The translations under genes and the position numbers were made by a program. From the NCBI GenBank assembly GCA_903831845.1, contig CAIKZJ010000026.1, positions 1-35,497 of the forward strand: 35,497 nt of DNA, in the 5' to 3' direction. Position 1 is the stretch's first letter. Each line of letters begins with the position of its first letter. The notes below the pieces were generated by a model. The model had not been told where the DNA came from and searched no databases. It saw only the letters and a program-made list of their open reading frames with translations. Shown here one piece after another: positions 18,092 to 26,058 of the stretch. The stretch comes from an uncultured Ignavibacteriota bacterium. GTDB taxonomy: Bacteria; Bacteroidota; Ignavibacteria; Tepidaquicellales; Tepidaquicellaceae.

Positions 18092-18822
18092 TAAAGTATT
18101 TTTCGGATGAAATAAAAAAGCTGAAAGAAGAGACGCGGAAGCTTGATTTCCGTACGGTGTATATTTTCATTTCTGTCGCGATTATAGTATTTATTTCGCT
18201 TACATTCGCAAGCCCTTCATTCTATTACGACCATTTCGGAATCAACAAGCTTAATTCAAGAATTTACTGGTTCCTTACGGACGGAACTCTGATGTTCCTT
18301 ATACCGGCCCTGTCCATCAAGCTGATTTTCAAAAAGAAGCTTTCCGATTTCGGTTTTGCGGCAGGGGACCTGAAATTCGGGATTCTGACGGCGGGAATAT
18401 TTTACGCTGTGATGCTAGTTATAGTCTGGATAGTGTCCGCATCCGAAGATTTCGCAGCAGCTTATCCGCAGGGCGGAGCGGCTTTAAGAAGCGACATTCC
18501 GCTTCTGATGGCGTATGAACTTTGCATTCTCGTATACATGCTGGGCTGGGAATTTCTGTGGAGGGGGTACATGCTATTCGGGCTTAAGGATAAACTGGGA
18601 TATTATACTATATTTATTCAGATGATTCCGTTCTTTATCTTGCATAAAGGGAAGCCGGACCTGGAGCTTTTCGCTTCGATTTTCGCGGGAATAATTCTCG
18701 GCATTCAGGCATTGAGAAGCAGGTCCTTCGTGTACAGCTGGCTTCTGCATTTTGCGGTGATGTTTTCAATAGATTTTATTTCTGTTTTAAGGTACAATTT
18801 TAATTATTACTCAATATTATAA
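18088..18822 (+). CDS. CPBP (Abi/CAAX-protease-like) family membrane protein
   Basis: Multi-TM; GWEFLWRGYMLFGL (motif 1 variant), FFILHKGKP (motif 2), LLHFAVMFSID (motif 3); TTG start overlapping the upstream stop. Confidence 0.7.
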   Translation: MIKYFSDEIKKLKEETRKLDFRTVYIFISVAIIVFISLTFASPSFYYDHFGINKLNSRIYWFLTDGTLMFLIPALSIKLIFKKKLSDFGFAAGDLKFGILTAGIFYAVMLVIVWIVSASEDFAAAYPQGGAALRSDIPLLMAYELCILVYMLGWEFLWRGYMLFGLKDKLGYYTIFIQMIPFFILHKGKPDLELFASIFAGIILGIQALRSRSFVYSWLLHFAVMFSIDFISVLRYNFNYYSIL

Positions 18823-18828
18823 TAAGTT

Positions 18829-19545
18829 ATGAAATTAGCCGTCAACATAGACCATATAGCGACATTAAGAGAGGCGAGAGGCGAAATAGAACCGGATCCT
18901 GTAATAGCAGCCGGTATCTGCGAGCTTGCCGGGGCAGAGGGAATCGTATGCCATTTGCGTGAGGACAGGCGTCACATAAACGACCGTGATGTGCGTCTTC
19001 TAAGGGAAGTGGTCAAGACGAAGCTTGACCTTGAAATGGCAGCCACCGACGAGATGGTGAAGATTGCCTGCGAAGTTCTGCCTGATCTTGTCACTCTTGT
19101 TCCTGAAAACAGGAAGGAATTAACGACGGAGGGCGGGCTGAATATAGCGTCGATGAAAGACAGGCTTACGGACGTTATATCGGAGCTTTCGGAAAAGGAA
19201 ATATTCGTAAGTCTTTTCATAGATCCGGATCCGAAGAACGTGGATCTCGCGCTTGAAGTAGGCGCGGATATAATCGAGATACATACGGGAAAGTACGCCA
19301 ACAGCGTTTCCGAAGACGCGCAGATACAGGAACTTAGCAAGATCGGTTCGGTAGCGCGGATGGCGTCGGAAATGGATCTGATAGTAACCGCGGGGCACGG
19401 GCTTAATTATTTTAATATTTTCCCGTTCCTGAACATTCCCGAGATTCGGGAAGTGAGCATAGGCCATTCGATAATATCGAAAGCGGTTTACGTCGGACTT
19501 CAGAAAGCCGTTGAAGATATGGTTAAAATAGTATCGAAATTCTGA
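18829..19545 (+). CDS. pdxJ: Pyridoxine 5'-phosphate synthase
   Basis: KLAVNIDHIATLREARGEIEPDPV, HLREDRRHINDRDV, EIHTGKYAN, TAGHGLNYFN, SIGHSII. Confidence 0.97.
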   Translation: MKLAVNIDHIATLREARGEIEPDPVIAAGICELAGAEGIVCHLREDRRHINDRDVRLLREVVKTKLDLEMAATDEMVKIACEVLPDLVTLVPENRKELTTEGGLNIASMKDRLTDVISELSEKEIFVSLFIDPDPKNVDLALEVGADIIEIHTGKYANSVSEDAQIQELSKIGSVARMASEMDLIVTAGHGLNYFNIFPFLNIPEIREVSIGHSIISKAVYVGLQKAVEDMVKIVSKF

Positions 19546-20309
19546 TGAGCAAGAGTACACTTAAAGCATTCAACCTTGTCAAGGAATACAAGAAGCGCGT
19601 TGTAGTCAACGACGTCACTGTTGAAGTGAAGCAGGGCGAAATAGTCGGCCTTCTCGGTCCTAACGGAGCGGGTAAGACGACGACTTTTTACATGATATGC
19701 GGCATGGTGAAGCCGAACGCCGGCGAAATTGAGCTTGACGGCGACAACATTTCGAAATACCCGATGTATAAACGCGCGCAGGCGGGAATTGGTTATCTGC
19801 CGCAGGAGCCGTCGATTTTCAGGAAGATGACTGTGCGTGAAAATATAACTTCGATTCTTCAGTTCATGAATCTCGACAAGGATGAGATAGAAGACAAATG
19901 CGAGAAACTGCTTCATGATTTCAGCATAAAGAAAATTGAAGATTCAAAGGGATACATGCTGTCGGGCGGAGAGCGGCGCCGGACTGAAATAGCGAGAGCG
20001 CTTGCATCAGACCCGAAGTTCATACTTCTCGACGAGCCTTTCGCCGGCATTGACCCGATTGCTTCTGAAGATATAATGCGAATAGTAGCGCATCTAAAGG
20101 ACAGGGGAATCGGGATACTCATTACAGACCACAACGTTCACGAGACGCTTTCCATTGTAGACAGAGCTTACATTCTCATAGAAGGCAAGATATTCCGTTC
20201 GGGTACGGCCGAAGCGCTTGCGACGGACGAGAAGGTGAAGAAACTTTACCTGGGCGAGAATTTCAGTCTGGACAGGTACTTGCTAATGAGCAAAGAGAAC
20301 GGAAAGTAG
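19545..20309 (+). CDS. lptB: LPS export ABC transporter ATP-binding protein
   Basis: Walker A GPNGAGKTTTFYMICG, GYLPQEPSIFRKMTVRENI, LSGGERRRTEIARAL, LLDEPFAGIDP, ITDHNVHETL. Confidence 0.95.
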   Translation: MSKSTLKAFNLVKEYKKRVVVNDVTVEVKQGEIVGLLGPNGAGKTTTFYMICGMVKPNAGEIELDGDNISKYPMYKRAQAGIGYLPQEPSIFRKMTVRENITSILQFMNLDKDEIEDKCEKLLHDFSIKKIEDSKGYMLSGGERRRTEIARALASDPKFILLDEPFAGIDPIASEDIMRIVAHLKDRGIGILITDHNVHETLSIVDRAYILIEGKIFRSGTAEALATDEKVKKLYLGENFSLDRYLLMSKENGK

Positions 20310-20333
20310 GAAATTTACTGATTAATTACTCCT

Positions 20334-20359
20334 CGTTCCCAAAGTCCTCTTTGGGAACG
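20334..20359. repeat. Perfect hairpin, 11-bp stem
   Basis: CGTTCCCAAAG-tcct-CTTTGGGAACG. Confidence 0.85.
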
Positions 20360-20362
20360 CAG

Positions 20363-20410
20363 AAACCGATTTTACGGGTTCACTGAAACCGTAAAATCGG
20401 TTTTTCTTTT
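20363..20410 (+). terminator. Rho-independent terminator for the lptB transcript
   Basis: AAACCGATTTTACGG-gttcactgaaa-CCGTAAAATCGGTTT followed by a T-rich tail. Confidence 0.85.
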
Positions 20411-20426
20411 ATGCCTTATTATTATT

Positions 20427-20446
20427 CCCACGGTTAAAACCGTGGG
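20427..20446. repeat. REP-like hairpin
   Basis: CCCACGGTT-aa-AACCGTGGG, 9-bp stem. Confidence 0.75.
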
Positions 20447-20455
20447 CAACAGAAA

Positions 20456-20755
20456 TTATTTCTTTTTCTTGCCTGAACTCTTCTTTGTTTCCTTCTTCTC
20501 GGATTTAGTATCGCTGATAGTAGTAGAAGGAGTCTCCGATTTTGATGAGTTTTCCGTAGAAGGAGAAGATTTCTTCTTATAATCCGTAAGATAGAACCCG
20601 GTTCCTTTGAATATTAGTCCTGCCGGAAGACTTACCATCTTCTTCAGAGTCTCGTGCCCGCAGGAAGGGCATAACTTTGCAGGGCTGTCTTTTATAGACT
20701 GAAAGATTTCAAATGTTTCGTTGCAGTTTTCGCATTTGTAATCGTATGTCGGCAT
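20456..20755 (-). CDS. FmdB-family zinc ribbon protein with Lys/Ser-rich tail
   Basis: MPTYDYKCENCNETFEIFQSIKDSPAKLCPSCGHETLKKMVSLPAGLIFKGTGFYLTDY. Confidence 0.92.
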   Translation of the reverse strand: MPTYDYKCENCNETFEIFQSIKDSPAKLCPSCGHETLKKMVSLPAGLIFKGTGFYLTDYKKKSSPSTENSSKSETPSTTISDTKSEKKETKKSSGKKKK

Positions 20756-20761
20756 AATTCT

Positions 20762-23700
20762 TTATAAATTTAATATACGTTTCTTGGCTGCATCGTATTC
20801 GTCCTGTGTTATCAGGTTTTCGTCGAGCGCCTGTTTAAGTTTCTTCAATTCATCTAAACTGAAAGAACTATTTTTTTGTTCCCGTGCAGAAGCTGTCTTC
20901 TTAACGGGTTCTTCTGTGATACCTTCGAGCAGCTGCTTTACCTTAAGGACTCTCTTGCTGCCGTCGCCGCAGAGGAACGAGAATGAATCGAGATTCTTTC
21001 TCATCGCTTTTACCTTATCCACGAATGAGTCTTTCTCTTCCGAAGGTATATAATTCTCGATCTCACGCGCCAGTTCCCTGACGATCTTGTACTGGTACGT
21101 TTCGGTCTTCTTCTTCGCCTGTCCGGCTATCTCAACCTCTTCAAGTTTGTAAATATTTTCGTAATAATATTCGAAAATAAGAAGCACTTCCGCGAAAAGT
21201 TTCTTGTCTATGAATTTATTTTTTGCTGCTTCGGCTTCTTTCAGGATTTTATATCTCATCGATTCGGGTCCGTCCTCTTCGAAAAGCCTGTTAATCAGTC
21301 TCGATTCGATGCCTAACTGTTCTGTCCTGCTCACGGTTATGCCTTCCTGAAGCGTGTATTTAAACACGGCGCTCCTGCTTCCCGTAGCGGGATTGAGTTC
21401 GAAATCGATATCGAAGAGTCCGAATATCAGACCAAGTATGAACGCCTTGTAAGACTCGTCGTATTTCTTCTTTTCTTCGTTCGTGAGCGGAATAATATCT
21501 CCGTATATGAAATAGTTCTTGTGAGTATGAAGGTCTATGTTCGAATTCTTAGCGAGGTTTTTGTAATAGTTCTTCATTTCTTCAGAAATCGTGTATGAAT
21601 AGAACAGCGGGAATCCTGCCCATTCGGTATAGAAAGTGAGCGAGGAGTTGTCGGCTGAATCCTTGAACTCAATAGCGTTACCTGCAATTGACGTAATGAG
21701 GTTTTTGAACTTCGAGAACGAAGGAGTGTTTGTTCTCACGCCTATGTAGAACTTTTTCGCTGAATCGTCGAGTTTGAACCTGCCCGGTACTTCATTTATA
21801 CGAAGCCAGGGGAACGCCTGATTTAGCATTCCTCTGATCTTCGATTCGCTTCTTAATATATCGCGCTCGAAAAGGATTTCGGTGATGTTGTAATCCTGCC
21901 TTATACCTTCGAACTGCTTTCTTGCGAAACGCAGCATGTTCTCTTCGACAATCTTCGCATCGCTGTCTTTGAGTATGTTCACGATATCGGTAACGTCGGA
22001 AGCGTTGAGTTCTTTAAGCAGTTCGAAAGCGAGAACTTTAATCCTGTCGGTTGCGCTTTGTCCGCTGCCGATGTAACGCAGATAATATTCGTTCTTGACG
22101 TCGTCGGGTTCGTATATGTTCAGGTTGAAACTCGTATCCTGTCTCTGTATGAAATAATCGTATTTTCTTCTGAAATTGTCTTTCAGTATTCCGAGGTTGC
22201 CCGTGAGTTTGTTGATATCGCTTATCAGACCTGTAAAAAGTATCTTGCCGTCATCCGTCTTCGCTCCTCTTTCAATCAAGGCGAGAACTCTCTGGCAGAT
22301 TTCCTTCGCGTAATAGCGTGAATGTAGTTTTATGAGCGCATTGTAATACTCGTCGAGGACTCCGAGGAGCTTTTCGAGAGTGCCTTCCATCGCGGCTTTG
22401 CGCATTATGTTGAGTTTGGAGCGCGATTCGTCCTCTCTCAAATCCTGCATGCGGCTCTTTACTTCCGCTTCAAGCCTTGATACGAGTATCTGAAGGTCCT
22501 TTATTTCCTTTTCATAAGCCGGTATGTAATCAAAATTGCCGTTCGTGAGAATGAACTGCAGTCTTCTCAGCAGGCTGATTGCATAGAACACGCCTCTCGT
22601 TGAATCGTTTATGAGAGAATTAATTTTTCTCTCAAGACTTCCCATCATGTTCCTGTCGCGGTCGCCTATGAGTTTGTTTATCAAATTCGTTCTGTTCGCG
22701 TATATCTGCGAATAGAACAGACCTTTCCTCGTGATGTCGTTGTCGTCCTTGAAATTCGTGTCGAACTTCTGCTTTTCTGAAGTGATAAACGTCGACCACT
22801 TGTCGCCTCGTTTGCCGCTGACGAGTTCGTTCTTCAGGTTGTTGAGGAACGTCTTTATCTGCGACTGTATCGACGACTTTTCTCCCATGCTGTACAGCGA
22901 ATTCAATAACTGGTGTTTCGAATTCGATTCGAGTATTCCGAGTTCGGGAAGCATCTCTTCACGGAGATACGCGTCAATGCTGCTTTGCGAGCCTTCGGCG
23001 AAAGTCAGGTAATAATTTATAATATCTTCACAGAGTTTATACGCGCAGGCGAGTATTATCCTGTCTACGGGAATCGAAATTGTTGCCTGTCCGAGCGTGG
23101 AATATTTTCTCGAAAAAGTATTTTCGGATACAGTGTTGTCGTCGGGATAGAGCCTCTGCTTGTACTGCACGAGATTCACGCGGACGCCTCTCTTGTAATT
23201 CGCGAAATCGGAATTTGAGAAGTCCTGGAAAATCGTGTCGGCAATCATCTTGTAAATGTCGCGGTTGCTCTGTTCGGATAGCGAGAGGTTCTTGCAGTTC
23301 TCGCCGTCGATGAGATAAACGTCATCATAAACACCCGGCTGGAATTTATGGTTCTCGTTCTTCTTCCAGGCAACGTTGAACGGATTCTTCAGGTTGTAAT
23401 GCTCGAGTTCCATCAAAGCGGAATAGCCATTGGCGAAAACTCTTTCCTTGCCGTAGCCCTGATAAATCTTCGGAAGAACAATGTAGCATGAAGAAACTGC
23501 CTGATTCCTGAAAAGATGTCTGATGAGGAAACCAAAATCGACGAACATACCCGAACCCGTACCGCCGCTGACGGATGTAATCACGTACACGTTTATCTTT
23601 TCGGTATTGACGTTCTTAATATTATGTCTTTCCTTTACGACGTTGATTGAGCGCGAATCGGTGATTGTCGATTTCGCGGAAGCGAGTTTATAAACAATCT

Positions 23701-24199
23701 CGTCGAAGTTATGGTACAGCGCGAGACGCGCTGCGGGGCGTATCTGACCGGCGCCTGTATTCATCGTGCCGAGTTTGCCGATTTCGCCCGTTGTGTTGAG
23801 CCATTCCTTGATATGGGGAATGTCGTTTATTCTGTGAATATAATCCGAGGGATTGACGGGATTGAAAACCTTTTCCGACGGTTTAAAATCGATTTCATTA
23901 ATGAGATAATCTCTTTCCCTTGCGATGCCGCTTTCTTCGGCGGGCGCGTTATCCGTATCGATGTAGAGGTACGAAGTGATAGGGAAGTCGTTGAGTGAGC
24001 CGTATTTTTCCACGAACTGGCGTCTGATTCTGAGCATGACTTCTTTGCCTGTTCCGCCGAGGCCGATGAGAATGGTCGGCATGAACTCCTGGGTTTTCAG
24101 TTCGAGCGAGCCTTTTTCCACGGATGATTTTTCGGGCGCGGTTCTGTCGGCCCCTTTATCCTTTTCTTCCGGTAATTTGAATGGATCTGCCATATTCAT
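20762..24199 (-). CDS. Large tubulin-like (Tubulin_2-type) protein with C-terminal SHOCT domain
   Basis: N-terminal TILIGLGGTGKEVMLRIRRQF, NVYVITSVSGGTGSGMFVDFGFLIRHLF (tubulin/FtsZ GGTGSG signature); C-terminal LDELKKLKQALDENLITQDEYDAAKKRILNL (SHOCT). Confidence 0.82.
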   Translation of the reverse strand: MNMADPFKLPEEKDKGADRTAPEKSSVEKGSLELKTQEFMPTILIGLGGTGKEVMLRIRRQFVEKYGSLNDFPITSYLYIDTDNAPAEESGIARERDYLINEIDFKPSEKVFNPVNPSDYIHRINDIPHIKEWLNTTGEIGKLGTMNTGAGQIRPAARLALYHNFDEIVYKLASAKSTITDSRSINVVKERHNIKNVNTEKINVYVITSVSGGTGSGMFVDFGFLIRHLFRNQAVSSCYIVLPKIYQGYGKERVFANGYSALMELEHYNLKNPFNVAWKKNENHKFQPGVYDDVYLIDGENCKNLSLSEQSNRDIYKMIADTIFQDFSNSDFANYKRGVRVNLVQYKQRLYPDDNTVSENTFSRKYSTLGQATISIPVDRIILACAYKLCEDIINYYLTFAEGSQSSIDAYLREEMLPELGILESNSKHQLLNSLYSMGEKSSIQSQIKTFLNNLKNELVSGKRGDKWSTFITSEKQKFDTNFKDDNDITRKGLFYSQIYANRTNLINKLIGDRDRNMMGSLERKINSLINDSTRGVFYAISLLRRLQFILTNGNFDYIPAYEKEIKDLQILVSRLEAEVKSRMQDLREDESRSKLNIMRKAAMEGTLEKLLGVLDEYYNALIKLHSRYYAKEICQRVLALIERGAKTDDGKILFTGLISDINKLTGNLGILKDNFRRKYDYFIQRQDTSFNLNIYEPDDVKNEYYLRYIGSGQSATDRIKVLAFELLKELNASDVTDIVNILKDSDAKIVEENMLRFARKQFEGIRQDYNITEILFERDILRSESKIRGMLNQAFPWLRINEVPGRFKLDDSAKKFYIGVRTNTPSFSKFKNLITSIAGNAIEFKDSADNSSLTFYTEWAGFPLFYSYTISEEMKNYYKNLAKNSNIDLHTHKNYFIYGDIIPLTNEEKKKYDESYKAFILGLIFGLFDIDFELNPATGSRSAVFKYTLQEGITVSRTEQLGIESRLINRLFEEDGPESMRYKILKEAEAAKNKFIDKKLFAEVLLIFEYYYENIYKLEEVEIAGQAKKKTETYQYKIVRELAREIENYIPSEEKDSFVDKVKAMRKNLDSFSFLCGDGSKRVLKVKQLLEGITEEPVKKTASAREQKNSSFSLDELKKLKQALDENLITQDEYDAAKKRILNL

Positions 24200-24414
24200 T
24201 ATACGTAAATTAAGAGAAAATAGTCATATCCGAATTGATTATATAGTGAAAAAAAGTAACTAGGGGACACTGAAAGAGCCGATGGAACAGATTTTCACAG
24301 ATATTTTATTATTTAGACTACACACAGAAAGAGCGGATTAGACGGATAAGAACGGATAGAGCAAAAAATCATCAGTGAGAGTCTGTTTAATTCGTTCTCT
24401 CTACATGATATTAT

Positions 24415-25638
24415 TTATTTGGATCTCAACTCCATCTTGCGGAGTGTAGGGAATGCGAATGAGGCGGAGAAGACGATGATTAATGTCATTATGCCGCCGA
24501 AGATGACGGAGGGGACTGTGCCGAGGAGTTTCGCGGCGAGTCCGGATTCGAATGCGCCGATTTCGTTCGAGGAGCCGATGAATATGCTGTTTACCGCCGC
24601 GACGCGTCCTTTCATTTCGTCAGGCGTGAATATCTGGAGTATCGTCTGACGGATTACAACGCTTACACTGTCGAACATTCCGCTTAACCCTAATGCGAGT
24701 ACGGATAAATAAAAATTCTGCGAGATTGCGAATATTATCATGCATACTCCGAATGCAGCCACGTTCGTAAACAGTAGTTTTCCCGTTCCTTTTACGGGCG
24801 GGTGTTTCGTGAGATAAAATGCCATCAGCACCGCTCCGACAGATGGAGCCGCTCTGAGTATTCCCAGTCCTTTCGGTCCGACGTCGAGTATGTCGGAGGC
24901 GAATACGGGCAGCAATGCTGTCGCTCCGCCGAATAAAACGGCGAAGAGGTCGAGTGTCATAGAGCCGAGTATGATTTTTCTGTTGAAGACGAATTTTATT
25001 CCGCCTGTGAGGCGTTCGAATATCGGCTGATTTGTCTGCGCGGGCTTCGGTTTGCGGCGAATCATCATCAATGCTGTTACGGCGATTACGATTGACGCGA
25101 TTATCACGAGGTAAGTTACACTTGTACCGAAGAATCCGTAAATGAATCCGCCGATTGCCGGTCCGCTTATAGCACCGACCTGCCAGGTTGATACATTCCA
25201 GCTGACTGCGCGGGGATACAATTCCTTGTCGACAATCTGTCCGAGCAATGCCTGAGCCGCCGGCATATAGAATCCGCGCGAGATTCCCGTGAGGAATATT
25301 ATTCCATACATCGCGTGTATTTTTGCCGCGGATAAAGCGGGAATGAAGTCGGAAGATACGATGAATAAGGAAGTCGAACAAAAGAGCATAAGTATGTACG
25401 CGAAGGCGAGGACTTTCTTGCGCTCCTGGTGGTCAACTATTACACCTGATATAAGAGCGGTGATTATTGAGGGTATCGCTTCGAAGAGCCCGACCATGCC
25501 GAGAGAGAACGCGTCTTTCGTGATTTCATAAACCTGCCAGCCGATTATGACGGACTGCATCAGAATTGCAATCGTGAAGAAGAAGCGGGCCGTTATAAAG
25601 AAACGGAATTCCCTGTTGTCAAAAACTTTTTGTGTCAT
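24415..25638 (-). CDS. MFS transporter (EntS/MFS_3-like)
   Basis: About 12 hydrophobic segments; ALISGVIVDHQERKKVLAFAY loop 2-3 motif; LFGGATALLPVFASDILDVGPKGLGILRAAPSVGA. Confidence 0.9.
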   Translation of the reverse strand: MTQKVFDNREFRFFITARFFFTIAILMQSVIIGWQVYEITKDAFSLGMVGLFEAIPSIITALISGVIVDHQERKKVLAFAYILMLFCSTSLFIVSSDFIPALSAAKIHAMYGIIFLTGISRGFYMPAAQALLGQIVDKELYPRAVSWNVSTWQVGAISGPAIGGFIYGFFGTSVTYLVIIASIVIAVTALMMIRRKPKPAQTNQPIFERLTGGIKFVFNRKIILGSMTLDLFAVLFGGATALLPVFASDILDVGPKGLGILRAAPSVGAVLMAFYLTKHPPVKGTGKLLFTNVAAFGVCMIIFAISQNFYLSVLALGLSGMFDSVSVVIRQTILQIFTPDEMKGRVAAVNSIFIGSSNEIGAFESGLAAKLLGTVPSVIFGGIMTLIIVFSASFAFPTLRKMELRSK

Positions 25639-25931
25639 ATGCTAAGTATGGATATGCCGGGCATACCCTTTATCTCCGCGTTCTTTGATTCTTTTTGAAT
25701 TTCTTTTATTGTGCCGGAAGGGGATTCGATGATAGTGATTTCCGCTTTTATTTTCGTGTCGCAGGAACAGAAGAATTCTGTTACGGACAGGTATTTCTTG
25801 CCGGATTCATCGGAGCCGTACGGGTCGAATACGAGGTCTCTGCCTTCGAAGGAGTGTTCCTTGTGGCATTCTTTGCATTTGAGGGTGAGATATCCTTTTC
25901 GTATGAACTTTATCACGTTGCTTTTTGCCAT
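25635..25931 (-). CDS. Small putative zinc-binding protein
   Basis: MAKSNVIKFIRKGYLTLKCKECHKEHSF...FFCSCDTKIKAEITI; ATG at 25931 preferred over the track start at 25958, which lies inside a repeat; overlaps the MFS gene by 4 bp. Confidence 0.65.
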   Translation of the reverse strand: MAKSNVIKFIRKGYLTLKCKECHKEHSFEGRDLVFDPYGSDESGKKYLSVTEFFCSCDTKIKAEITIIESPSGTIKEIQKESKNAEIKGMPGISILSI

Positions 25932-25941
25932 TCTCTCCTGG

Positions 25942-25966
25942 ATTCCTGCCAGGAGCATGCAGGAAT
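25942..25966. repeat. REP-like hairpin, copy 1
   Basis: GG-ATTCCTGC-...-GCAGGAAT-GACA. Confidence 0.8.
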
Positions 25967-26027
25967 GACAGGGTTTAAAGATATTACAATAACTTACTTC
26001 TTATCTTTCACGACAACATTCTAATGG

Positions 26028-26047
26028 ATTCCCGCTTTCGCGGGAAT
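26028..26047. repeat. REP-like hairpin, copy 2
   Basis: GG-ATTCCCGC-tttc-GCGGGAAT-GACA. Confidence 0.85.
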
Positions 26048-26058
26048 GACAAGCAGGT

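Noticed and set aside
20331-20447. Possible CRISPR array from clustered hairpins
   Set aside because: The three stems have different sequences and no regular spacer/repeat periodicity; no cas genes nearby
24620-25381. 253-aa minus-strand ORF inside the MFS gene in another frame
   Set aside because: Arg-rich out-of-frame shadow of the MFS coding sequence, with no domain signal
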